Source: Eutreptiella sp. 'Long Island Sound 2002' (taxonomy: Eukaryota; Euglenozoa; Euglenophyceae; Eutreptiales; Eutreptiaceae). From it: a DNA stretch of 64,000 nucleotides. Of this stretch, positions 50,488 through 61,230 are shown piece by piece. The stretch is taken from NCBI GenBank assembly GCA_964036045.1, contig OZ038385.1:28790853-28854852 (forward strand), in the 5' to 3' direction. Within the stretch, counting starts at the first letter, position 1, and every line of letters begins with the position of its first letter. Below the pieces are notes generated by a model. The model did not search any database, was not told where the DNA came from, and saw only the letters and a list, made by a program, of their open reading frames with translations. A program made the position numbers and the translations under genes.

Positions 50488-50527
50488 CAGGTCTTGGGTG
50501 CCACCAGAGCGTCCCCGTCAGAACTCC

Positions 50528-53029
50528 GCGGGACAGGTCACCTCGAACCCTTGTTCAGCAATTTGCGGGCCATCCTGATGAAACGGCTCCTCTTCTTAGC
50601 GTTGCCGTCATCACCACCTTCATGCTCACGCTTGGCTCCTTGTTCTTGCTGGGCCTGCGTTTGTGAGCGTGTGGTAGGACCAGACTGCCCTCCAGAGGGC
50701 TCGGAGTTCCCCCCTGGATTAGGGTTGGGGTTGCCTCCGTTCTTGTCCTTGTTCTTGTTGTCGGGCTGGCAGTTAGCGCCTCCTCCTCGTCCACCTTGAC
50801 CCTTGTCTTGCCCTTGACCACGTCCTTTCGACTTGCCCTTGCCGGAGTCGTTGCCTTTGCCTTTGCCTCCACCTTTGCCTGAGCCTTTGCCAGGATCTTC
50901 ACCCTTAAGATTGCCGATAGGCGTTGCTTATGGTAGCACTCATCCTCGTAGTGCTTCCGCTTCCCGCAGAATGCACACGTGATGGTGCACCTGTAATGAT
51001 CCGGCAGCTTCACTTTGGCGCCGGTGTTCTTCTCCTGCTGCTTCCCCTGGACTACGAAGCAGTCTCGCTGCTCGCAGTCAGGGGCTTGCTGCAGGTGGCC
51101 CTGCTCGTCTCTGGCATCACACCAGAATAGCTCCTTAACGGTCTCCATGATACGGGCGTGGGCGTGTTTGGCGGTAGTCCCCTGCCGAGGTCGGGACCCT
51201 TGGTACCCTTTGCCATGGCCTCCAGAACCTCCTCCTCCAGGACGGTAATTGTTCAAGTGCTGGTCGCTCTCCTTCTCCAGCGCCAGCTCCAGGAGTAGCA
51301 CGCATAGATCCTCGTAGCGGAGGGATCTAGCCTTGCGCTCCGCCGTCGAACGGCACTCGTCCCATAGCTCTCGAGAGAGCTTGGCCACCAACCAGAACAG
51401 CAGGTCGTCGCTGCTGTAGGAACCAAGCGTCAGTCGTCCAGCCCAGTGATCCAGGTCAGCCAACAGCTCAGAGACCCTGCCAGGTTTGGGGTTGTTGGGC
51501 AGCACGGGCAGGTTCTGGATCTCGGCCCTGATGGAGAGGTCGGTTTCGTAGGTCGGGTACTGCCTCTCCAGGGCAACCAACACATCGGCAAAGGTGGCGG
51601 AGTAAGTCACGATCTGCCTGACCTGCTTCTCCAGGTACTTGGTCTTGCAGCACTGCAGGAGCAGATCGCACTTGACTCGCCCACTAGCGTGGGTTTGGCC
51701 GGTCACTCCGAGAAACCGGCCAAAATTCTCAGCGAACTCGCTGAGGTCCTTGCCTGTGAACTCAGGCAGGTTCACCACGATCTTGGAGGTGGCAATAGCC
51801 TTCGCCTCCTGAGACCTGCGTCCCTCAGGGCGTCGGGTCTTCTTCTTCTTCTTCTTCTTCTTCTTCCCCTTTGGGTCCTCGGGGTCCTCCGGGTCATCGT
51901 CCTCCGAGGGCGAAGTAGAAGTCATCGACGGCGGCTCATCATCGGAGGGGTCTCCGCCTAGATCACTAGAGCCATAAGGCTCCACGTCCACCATTGCCCT
52001 TAAGGCTGTCAGCCCCAGCCGGTCCAGCTCGGCCCTCGTAGAGTTCGTCACGTGGCTGTAGGGCGGCTGGGCCGTTCTCGGTACGAAAGGACTTCTCGGT
52101 ATAGCTGCAGGAGTCGGCATTGGTCGGCTCCTCAGGCTCCCCAGGGTGTTTGTCAACCCTGCCGCCAGGTGGTTGGCCTGTACTCGGTGGGGTGACATTC
52201 CCACCGTGGTAGGTGACGCTTGGGGCGGTATCATCAGGGGCTCCAGTTTCTCTCGGATCTCTTGAGTGAGGTCGCCCACGATTTTTGAAGTGGCTCCTCG
52301 GAGCACCTCGTTGATCTCCGAGCGCGTCAGGGATCTGTTGGAGGATCTCCCCGATCCTGTACTCCTGCCTCCAAGAGACTCAGGTGCTCTCCTCAACCCA
52401 CTCAAGGTTGCATACCCAGGTGCATACCCAGGAACATCCACATAGGTTCCAGTAGCGGGTAGTGGATGGGGATATTCAGCCGCATACCATCGCGGCGCAG
52501 AGCTGGAAGCCACCGGCTCACTGGCAGTAGTTACCTCAGGGAGCGCAGTGGTAGGTGGGCCCATACCATAGGCGGGGTAGGGAGGCATGCCAGTAAAGCC
52601 TGTGCCCTCTGCCATAGGCGGGTTGGTTATGGGAGTGGATGTTGCAGCGGCTGGGTGTGGAATTGGGAGTGTGGTGGTTATAGGAGAGGGTGATGCGTGG
52701 AGGCCAGAAGCGCTTGGTGCGCCTTCGAAGGTAGGGTCATTCGTCAGGTCTTGCCCTTGTTCCTCTCCTTCATCTGCTTCGTCTCCAGCATCCTTCTCGC
52801 TCTCTCTCTTCCTCTTCACAGGCTGAGTGACCACCTCTTCGACTGAGAGGGCCCTGAAGGCCGTCTGGAGTCCATCCAACGAGTCCTCAGCCACTTCCAC
52901 TGGCCCATGTAAGGGCTCCGAAGGTACAGCGCCGCTAGGTCCAGGTCCAGGTTCCCCAGGTGCTGGCCTTGCCGGTGCCTCAGGCGCTGGCGCTGTCTTC
53001 ACGTCGGCGTCCTCCTTCCTTGTGTCCAT
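50528..53029 (-). CDS. gag: Element D Gag
   Basis: ATG at 53029, about 100 bp after the primer-binding site. A Pro/Ser-rich N-terminal half, then a Lys run (from a CTT microsatellite at about 51838-51866), a capsid-like region (about 413-596, from IVVNLPEFTGKDLSEFAENF), and a canonical zinc knuckle CAFCGKRKHYEDEC (CX2CX4HX4C, about residue 685). Just after the knuckle (near 50925) the native reading moves to another frame (GKGSGKGGGKGKG, then NKDKNGGNPNPNPGG), ending at TGA near 50530; the unshifted frame ends at 50555. Confidence 0.87.
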
Positions 53030-53108
53030 CTTCGTTCGCCCTTCTGCTTATATGTGACTGCTCGGCGCACTGGATGTACGGCGCGGGGTTGCTGCCGGTG
53101 CGCAGAGA

Positions 53109-53127
53109 CAGTCTGCCTCTGCTACCA
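53109..53127 (-). promoter_or_regulatory. Element D primer-binding site (initiator tRNA-Met)
   Basis: The minus strand reads TGGTAGCAGAGGCAGAC at the end of the 5' LTR; the first 13 bases equal the primer-binding site of element C. Confidence 0.88.
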
Positions 53128-53913
53128 GAAAAGTTTATAGTGGTTTCAACACTGTGTTTTTGTCTCTCCTGCTGCTTGCTGCTGGTGTAGGGTTTCCTGC
53201 TGCTTGTTTTTGGAGATGAAAAGCTTTTGTTTGCTGAAATACAGTAAATCCAGGATAGCCCAAGCCAGAGGTGTGCAAGGAGAAGAGAATCAGGATCAAA
53301 GCATGAAGGGCTGCAGTGTACATAGTGAAAGATGAAAGGATATTCAGAGAAACTGCAACTCAGGTCAAATCGGATTGCATATTCCCAAAGATAGCTGAAA
53401 TGTTTTGGAAAAAGAGTTGGAAAACTGCCCCATGGTCACTCTATCTTCATGGTGCCATCTCAGGAGATGTGCACTCTTTGTTTTGGGTCCCATATGTGCT
53501 GAGGTGGAAGGGCATGTGGCGATGAGGTCACTGCCATGTCACATGGGATCTTCCTACTTAGCTAGGCTGACCAGGAATTGAACCCAGGACCTCTCAAAAA
53601 GAGGTGCCCAGCCCCCTAGGGTGCATACCACTAGGATAGCTAAGAGTTCATGGAAAAACATAGATAAATTCATAGGCTTTGCCCTGGATATGTCAGTTCG
53701 CAGTCAACTCAGGAAAAGATGATTTGCCTCACATTGAAAGGGGATTAAGGGGTCCACTCCATATCCTGATTGGGTGTTTGGTTCCATAGGTCAAAAAGTG
53801 TTATCACCAGATTTGGTGGGACCAATACTAAGATAGAAATGCCTGGATTCTCAGTGCATCTCTAATACAACTAGAGTATGCCTCAAAGCATTGGAAAAGC
53901 ACTTTTTCTTACT
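53127..53913 (-). repeat. Element D 5' LTR
   Basis: 787 bp, about 97% identical to 41879-42664 by eye (about 20 differences). Flanked outside by GCGTG. Confidence 0.93.
53560..53643 (-). repeat. tRNA-like sequence inside element D 5' LTR
   Basis: Same as 42311-42394. Box B GGTTCAATTCC at 53584-53574 (minus strand). Confidence 0.55.
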
Positions 53914-53959
53914 GCGTGTCATGGCCTGGAGTGGCACTCAGGACCATGCCCTACCCTGA

Positions 53960-55592
53960 CATAGCCTTGATTGGACTTGGAGTCGAATGGGCTTGGAGAA
54001 CTGCCCCATGAAGATGACCTCACAACATGGCAAAATCAGGCAAATCACACCATTATGCCCAAAAGTCAATTATATACTCAAAAATGCATACGGCAAATAT
54101 CCAAATGCACCATGCATGTGTCAAACCGGAAACTGGTATACAAGGGTGATATAGACCAAAAGTCCATGCCCAAGAATATCCCATCATTGGCTCCGAAACC
54201 CGTCCGGTTATGTACATGACATGCTTCACAAGTCAACTCATGAATTTGAGACCTAATTTTGTGAGGCCTCGTGTACCAAGCCAAAGTTACCACGTGATCT
54301 GGCATGTGGTGAGGTACAACACCGAAGCATATGCCAACATATAAGCAACATACCATAGTCCACGGATCTCTAGGCACTTTACTGTTAGCCGACCAGTTGA
54401 GTACATAAAACACAAAAATGAGCATAAAATGAGGTCAAAAACATGCAAACGATGCCAAATTGAAGATAACTACAATAGTATATAACTTCGCTCACCCATG
54501 GTATCAACCTATGAATCAAAACACAATTGCTTCGGACTATTTGCAAACAATCCCCCCACTTGGATCCCCACATGGACGCATAGGGACACCTTCGAACCTC
54601 CTCCCAACACGCACCACGAAAATGGGAAAATTGATAATGGCGCTTGTGGGTCGCTCCGTAAGCCCTCCCACTTGCACTATATCAGCGGTAGACTTAGTCT
54701 AGCGCTATGGAGTTCACCATTGGGACATAGGCGAAGCCCTTGCCACGTCTGACTCCATATATCTTCCTACAAACGGAGATATATAACATGGGCGTGAGCA
54801 TATCGAAGCACATACCATGCATATAACACATACCCTCAAAAAGTGGCTCCCACCATGATATGCCATGTCCCTCCATGGACATAACGTCACGTTAAAAATA
54901 TGTAGGAACCCAAGGAAAATTGCTATGCAACCCCAACACTCATGCGGTACACTCGAAAGTCGCAAAAAAATATTCGGTTGCACGGTCCAAGAGTTATATA
55001 TCACTTTCTACCCTCTTGACCATTATCCCTTGCTATACCAGGCATGTGTACACACCAAAGGCTTTTGATGCTTCCTAAATTAAGTTGAGACCAAGGCGGT
55101 TCCAACCCAATTCTCGAAATTGGTATACCTCGCCCTGAGCCGCAGATATGATTCTTCAAAGTGGCCTCACGAATCACTTTTGTTTCGACCATATCTCCAA
55201 GAAAAATGAGGGATATAACAAAAAGAAGGCTGATTCGTGATCGGGGAAAAATGTATGGCCACTCGAGATTCATCATATCAAGTGCGGCGATGTCGAAGTC
55301 GAAAATCCGATTCTGAAAGTCTGAAAAAATCGGATTAATTTTGCGAAAGTATATCATGAAAATTGCGGAAGCAACGAACCCTTTACTGATGAAATCTGAC
55401 CCTTCATCGGGGTTTCCGCCAAAATATCTGTAAACAACAGTTAACCAATCGGTTACCGCAAAATTGCGAGCCAACTGACAGTCGCCGATACATTGACAAT
55501 CAGAACGAAAGGCGGAAAAATTACGGAAACATTATGATAAAAAAACCCTGTTGATTCCTGATATTCTGATATATAAATCTCAGCTGGCGGCG
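53960..55592. repeat. Diverged dispersed repeat, copy 2
   Basis: Homologous block by block to about 13480-14727, including GTGGCCTCACGAATCA, GATGTCGAAGTC, ATGAAAATTGCGGAAGCA and, at the right end, CCCTGTTGATTCCTGATATT. No reading frame is shared, which argues against coding function. Confidence 0.75.
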
Positions 55593-56160
55593 CCTTGGTA
55601 CTGAATATGGCCGCTCATAGCCGGGATGGCCAAACCTATCACACTATCACATCGGGTTAGGCCAGGTGGATGGGAGAGTATGATATCAGCCAATGGCGGC
55701 TTGGCGGCACATAGATACACACCCCAAGTGACCCCAAGATGGCCACGGGGGTCCGAACCGGCTTCACCCCCCTTCTCAGAGCGTTGTTACCGCTCGGAAG
55801 TCATTGAAGAGAGGACGGGAGGACCCCAATGGGCTCCAACCCCCCCCCCCCATGTCCCAAGGACACATGGAGGCCCCACACACGTCGTAGGCGTCCCCCA
55901 CGCCCCAAGGGAGGGGTGAGGACACTCATAATCGGTGCCTTACGCCATATCCGGTCTCCTCTTGATCTACAACATGGACCAAGGGGATCAAAGATAGAGA
56001 AACGTCGTCGGTCGACCTAAATAAGTATACCACAATGAAATATATATGTGGAGATCGAGTGAAGGGGGTATATGGCCAATCAAGGCCGAAAAATCCCCGG
56101 ATGAACGCCCTCACCCGACTCCCAAGCACAGAGACAAACAAAAATGCCAAGGGGGATCCA
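55593..56160. other. Unassigned stretch 3' of element E
   Basis: No gene is supported; a C13 run lies near 55838. It could contain the 3' untranslated region or LTR of element E, but I have no second copy to compare. Confidence 0.35.
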
Positions 56161-58497
56161 TCACAGTGCTACTGCAGCTACCAAATGGACCAAAACGTCC
56201 TTGACATCCAAAGAAATGTTCTTTTTCTTCAGATAGTTCATGCAGACCGTGGTGTACCTCTACACAAAGCTGCTCGGAGGCTCCCACGAGTTCCTGGATG
56301 CGGCGAATCTATTCCAACGGACTTTCTAAAGCCTCCCCCCAGGCGTCCCCGGGTCCGGCTTGTCCGCCAGGATCTTCTCGGCGGTGAGGTCGTCGTCTGA
56401 ACCCTCGTCGTCCAAGTCCACATCGCCGGCCGTGAACTCGAAGGTGACGGGACGTCCGCTGGGGTCTGGTGCTCGGGGACGAAGCTGGGTATGGTTGCAG
56501 TCCAGAATCTTGTTATCTCCCACACGAACCGCATACACATCCTGCCCGACCTTCCGCACGATTACCCCCGGCACATACCAAGATGCCTGCCTATGCCTGG
56601 ACAGGACATCCTTGTGGTGCCGCTCCACCCACACGGTGTCTTGGAGAGCATATTTCTGGACCTTTCCCTGCTTGAAGTACTTGGCCCTCTTCTCATGCTC
56701 GTCCTGAAGTGCCTTGCACACCTTGGCCGCCGTGTCGTCCGCCTCAGCCATCATAGCATTCGCATCCCGGGCCACTTTGCCATGGTTCAACCACGGGAGA
56801 GTGTGTGACACTCGATCCCGTAGGAACAGGATACGATGGAGCGACAGTCCAGTGGGTCCCGGAAGGTCGTGATACGCTTGGAGTACTCTCCACAGCGAAT
56901 TATACCAATTCCGGCCCGGTTCGTCGATGTGCAGCTGGCGGAACCTTTCGAACATATGCCGCCCGGCCACCTCAGCCCGGCCATTCGACCGGCTGTGGTA
57001 CGCCACGGTCTTGGCGTGCCGAATGCCCATGCGCTTGCACATCGTCTTGAACCATGTCCCCACAAATTGACTGCCCCGATCGCTGCAGATGACAGCTGGG
57101 ACATCACAAATTGTCAGCCAATGCCTGATCATGGCATTAGCCACGGTCTTGGCCTGCAGCCCCACTCCATTCTTGTCCTTCTTGTCCTTCTTCTTGGACT
57201 TCTCGCCAGGGACCGCCACGATATACCCGCTGTGCCTATCCACCGCCAGGATGACACAGTCATAGGTCTCTCCTTCCACGGTGACCTCAGGCATGGCGAA
57301 TACATCCATGGCCACGGACTGCATAGGGGCTTCTGGTATAGCTGTGTACACCGGGTTGTCAGCCGTGGAGTGGTTGGGGCTCTTCGTGGCCCGACACACG
57401 GCGCAGTCGCTGCAGTACTTGTCCAGGAGGGCGTAGTACCCTGGTGGGAACTTGAAGCGCCACTCCAGGTCCTGCTGCATCTTGTCCCGACCAGGATGCA
57501 TGAGCTGGGCGTTATGCCAGTGGTCAATGAGCTCCTCCATTCGGTTATCAGGGACCAATAGTTTGTCCTTGAGGAATAGCTTATCCCCATCCTCGGTCAA
57601 GCCCTCGGGCCATTCGTCGTCCGACGGGGCGCCTACGGCATTCCAGTACTTGCTCCAGTGGTGGGATGCCGCGTAGTCACCCGACCAGTCCTCTGTGAGT
57701 ACCGACCTGACTAGCTCTACAGGGGCCACCATCCATTGCTCGAGGGTTTCCTCTCGAATAGCCTGGACGCGGGCACCCCGGAACTTGGCCAGGTCCGTAC
57801 GGTTTGCCATCACCACAAAGCACTTGACCCCCTCTTGCTCCATGGCCTTCTCCCTCTCGATGATGCGTTTGGCCTCCTCCGTCTCCTCGGCGTCCCCGTG
57901 GCTGGATATGTCCATCCATGCCTTGCCCGCGGGGTAGGCCCATCGACTGAGGCAATCCGCCACAGTGTTGTCCTTCCCCGGGACGTACACGACGCTGAGG
58001 TCGAACTTGGCGAACGTCTCATGCCATCGGGCCCTCCCTGCCGCCGGTCCCGAGGGGGTGTCGACGTGCTCCTTGTGCCAGCTCCGCAAGGACTGATGGT
58101 CCGTACAAACCAGGACCGGTTGCAATCCGATGTGGCCAGACCACTTCCTGAGCGCACAAACAATGGCATACGTCTCCTTCTTCCTCGCGGTCCAGGTTCG
58201 ACGTTGGCCCTCGGCCAGGATCCGACTCCAGAACGCCACGGGTACGTGCGACCCGTCGTCCCGGACTTGCTCGAGGACTGCCCCTACAGCATAGTCCGAG
58301 GCGTCCGTCCGTAGCACGAATCCCTTGTCCGGGTCCACCAGGAATAGCCCCAGCTGCCCCAGGAGTCGCTCCTTCAGGCGGCTGAACGCATCTTCAGCCT
58401 CAGGGGTCCAGGCAAGCTTCTTCTTGCTCCCCTTCCGGCCATCGAACTTGCCCACTTGCAGCATCTTGTGCAGCGGCCCCGACAGTTCTGCATACAT
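56161..58497 (-). CDS. pol: Element E RNase H, integrase and chromodomain
   Basis: RT thumb end (MYAELSGPLHKML), then RNase H (RTDASDYAVGAVLEQ, KKETYAIV, VCTDHQSLRSW). The integrase HHCC finger runs from HWHNAQLMHPGRDK to CSDCAVCRATK, with core Asp in SVAMDVFAM, Asp in ICSDRGSQF and Glu in SNGRAEVAG. A GPY/F-like part (ASWYVPGVIVRKVG) follows. The uninterrupted frame ends at TAG 56326, but the same frame continues as a chromodomain (KVRWNRFAASRNSWEPPSSFV, TAG 56260, RYTTVCMNYLKKKNI) to TGA 56161-56163. Confidence 0.88.
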
Positions 58498-59850
58498 TCA
58501 GACATAGCCCGAATAGTAGTTGCAGAACCCCATGAAGGACCGGAGTTCGCTGATGGTCTGGGGCTTCTCCCAGTGGCGCAGGGACGCCAGCTTCCCAGGC
58601 ATGGGACGGCGTTGCCCGTGACCAACCACGTGACCCGCGAACTCCACTTCCTTCACGAAAAGTGAGGCTTTGGTGGGCTTGCACACCATGTTGTGCTTGT
58701 CCAGCTCGCTGAGCACTCGGCGCAGATCCTTCTCATGCGCTTCGATGAGCTCGTCCTCAGTCATGTCCTCCGTGCCGGACCCGATGATGATGTCATCCAA
58801 AAAAGGGGTCGGCACAGTCCCGGACAGGACCGAGTAGGTCCTCCATCATGCGCTGGAAAGCGGCGTTGCCATTTTTGGCGCCCATAGGCACCACTTTCCA
58901 CTGCATGGGCCACAGCGGCGTCGACATCGCTGTGCAGGGCCTGGAGTCCGGGTGTAGCGGCATCTGGGGATAGCCGTGTTTCAGGTCCAACACCGTGAAG
59001 ATCCGCTTTTTCTGTTGTTTTTGGAGGATGGTGTCGATCGGGGGAAGCGAGTACGAGTCGTGCTCGGTTTGCTCGTTCAAACTCCTGTAATCCACCACCA
59101 ACCTCCACTCGCCCTTCTCCTTCTTGGGTACGATAAAGGCTGGGCTGGCCCACTCACTGTCGGAGGGTTCGATCCATCCCCGCTCAATGAACTCGGCCAA
59201 CAACTTCTTCATGGCCTCGGCCCGATCGCCCCGAAGTTGGTACTCCCGATGACGATAGATCTTCGGGTTCGGCTTCAGCTTGATCTTCGCTGTACCAAAC
59301 CTCCCACGATCTGGAGGGTTCTTGTTGGCGACGCCACTGAATAGCCGCGGATAGGCATTGATCAGCCTCTTCTTCAGCTCGGCGACTTCCGGGTTCTCCT
59401 GGGCCTCTTCAGCCGCTTGCTTCGGTATCGATACTACCAACCGCACTGCGGTATAGGCCTCTTCTGGGTCCGAATCCGACTTCTCCTCGTCCGATATGCC
59501 GTCTTCATCGTCGTGGGGCGCGCTTCGCACCGATAATCTTCGAAAATTTGCGGCATCGGGCTGGTTCTTGTCGCTATCGGCCCCCATTCTTGGAAAATCC
59601 CACGTTGGCGGGTCCGACCCAACCGGACCATCATATTGGTCCGCGATGTGATACATGACCCTCGCCACGAACTCATCCTTCTCGTACTTGGCGGTGACCA
59701 ACATCTTGTCATCCCACCAATGCGGAGATATGACCATGGCCCGCCTCTTCTTGGCTGCCACACGGTCGTGCATCCCCATCCGCATGTAGTTGACGACGTC
59801 GTCGACCTCGGCATGGGACAGGACGTCAATGCCATCAATTGGCTGATCCT
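58498..59850 (-). pseudogene. pol: Element E reverse transcriptase (frameshifted)
   Basis: RT reads from about 59850 (DGIDVLSHAEVDD) in the frame of the ORF 59785-58793: WRLVVDYRSLNEQTEHDSYS, FTVLDLKHGYPQMPLHPDS and WKVVPMGAKNGNAAFQRMM. At RDCADPF a T6 run (58799-58804) shifts the frame; the catalytic FLDDIIIGSG reads in the next frame (58815-58498), which ends at an in-frame TGA (58498-58500) where A has Lys. Two small lesions thus inactivate this copy. Confidence 0.88.
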
Positions 59851-61227
59851 TCCCTCCTTGGGCTCAAACATGACCTTCATGGGCACCGCCTCCACCCTAC
59901 GGATGAATGCTTCATCACCCGTGGGCTGGGCTTGCGCCCCATCCACCAGGAAAGCCTTGGTACCCCACGCTTGACCCGGGGAGGGCATTGATACACCCTT
60001 GGCGTCGATGAAAAACTCCTCCTCTGGCCCAAATGATATCTCGTTCAGGGTGATGGAGTCCAGCATCGACTTGGAACCTTCCAGTGGACTTCGGGTGGAT
60101 CCTATGCCGGTTATGACCAGAATCCCCTTCGCCCTATCCGCGATGATCTTCTCCACCGTACGTCTGGTATTGTCCAGGAAGCCATGCCAATACATGGGCC
60201 CCCACTCCTTCAAACCCCAATGCCTGTGCCAGGCTGAGTCTCCTCGATGCCAATGCCTCCTACACTTCCGCAGAAGTGGGGCATCCCGGGAAGCGAAGAC
60301 GTCCGTCTCGGGCGCTTCGGCTCCCAGCGTCTGGATCATCCTGGCATACACCTGCGGCGCCATTCCATACTCCATGAGCTGAACTCCACGGTCTCCTCTG
60401 GACTTGGCACCCACAGCTTGCACCGCTTGGACGATCCGATCCTCTTCCTCAGCATTCCATTGGGATGATCCGCATGCATAGTCCGTGGACAGCCATGTAA
60501 GGCATTCATCATCCTCCCGGACCAGCGTTGCACGATGGGGAAGGGCTCCAATGGCATTTGCCACCATGAAGTCATACCCCATGATCATATCCCAATCAGT
60601 AATGTCGGCCACATAGAAGTTCCCGGATAGAGTGCTTTTCTTCGCCAAATCAGGGCGGTTCAAGCGCTCATGCTCCCAGAATTCCATACTGATAGTGGCC
60701 TCATGGGTGCCACCACCCATAATCTCTCCATTGGCCGCCTTCACGCGTACCGGTCTACGGCTGGGCTGCAGGGATTCCTCCTTGAAGAACCCTCTCCGGA
60801 CCAGGCTCACCTGGGCACCCGTATCCACCAAAACATCCACCACAAACTCCTCTTGTCCGCACCGTACACGCACCTTCAAGTGCAACTGCCGCTCGTCACC
60901 ATGCGGTGTATGGACGACTGTCACGGCATGCAACTCTAGCACATCCGGGTGCATCAGGACTTCGAGGGTATGGTCACAGATGGTGTAGATCTTGGGCTGG
61001 TCCTCCCCGTCCACGGGGCTCTCCGTGGTCGCTCCTTCTTTCTTGCCACATCCCTTGCCCACATAAACTTCCCTTGGCAGGGCGCTCCAGGCGTTGGGAG
61101 TGGCGAAACTCAGTGGTTTTGGCTCTTCTGGAGCCTTCTTCGGCGCCCGATGTGTCTTCGCTTTCTCTGGGATTCCACTGATTTTCGGAGGAGAGACCTC
61201 CGAGGTCCCACTCCCGTGGGGGCTCCT
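59850..61227 (-). CDS. Element E protease and Dam-like domain
   Basis: In frame with gag through TAG 61228; the first listed codon (61062) is GTG. Numbering from 61062: protease about 50-190 with VLVDTGAQVSLV at about 78-88, the flap ANGEIMGGGTHEA and WDMIMGYDFM; Dam-like domain about 228-376 with EYGMAPQVYARMIQTLGA, TDVFASRDAPLLRKC, PMYWHGFLDNTRRTVEKI (catalytic motif lost), GILVITGIG and KAFLVDGA. After about residue 405 the listed frame is no longer native; the pol frame shifts near 59850. Confidence 0.8.
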
Positions 61228-61230
61228 CTA
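61228..61230 (-). promoter_or_regulatory. Element E gag-pol UAG, probable readthrough codon
   Basis: Context CAT GCC TAG AGG AGC CCC, with gag and protease in one frame. Eight bases downstream is a 5-bp stem CCCAC-GGGA-GTGGG. Confidence 0.7.

Larger units (their letters stand above)
41879..53913 (-). mobile_element. Element D: full-length Ty3/gypsy chromovirus, decayed
   Basis: Two LTRs of about 787 bp (41879-42664 and 53127-53913), about 97% alike, flanked by GCGTG (41874-41878 and 53914-53918). Minus-strand order: LTR, initiator-Met primer-binding site, gag, PR, Dam-like, RT, RNase H (with a C-type solo LTR inserted), integrase, chromodomain, 2.4 kb of 3' sequence, polypurine tract, LTR. 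Frameshifts lie after the zinc knuckle, at gag/PR and at Dam/RT; in-frame TAGs lie at 50077, 45863 and 45389. Confidence 0.96.

Noticed and set aside
51838-51866. Structured (CTT)n element
   Set aside because: A plain microsatellite encoding the Lys run of element D Gag.
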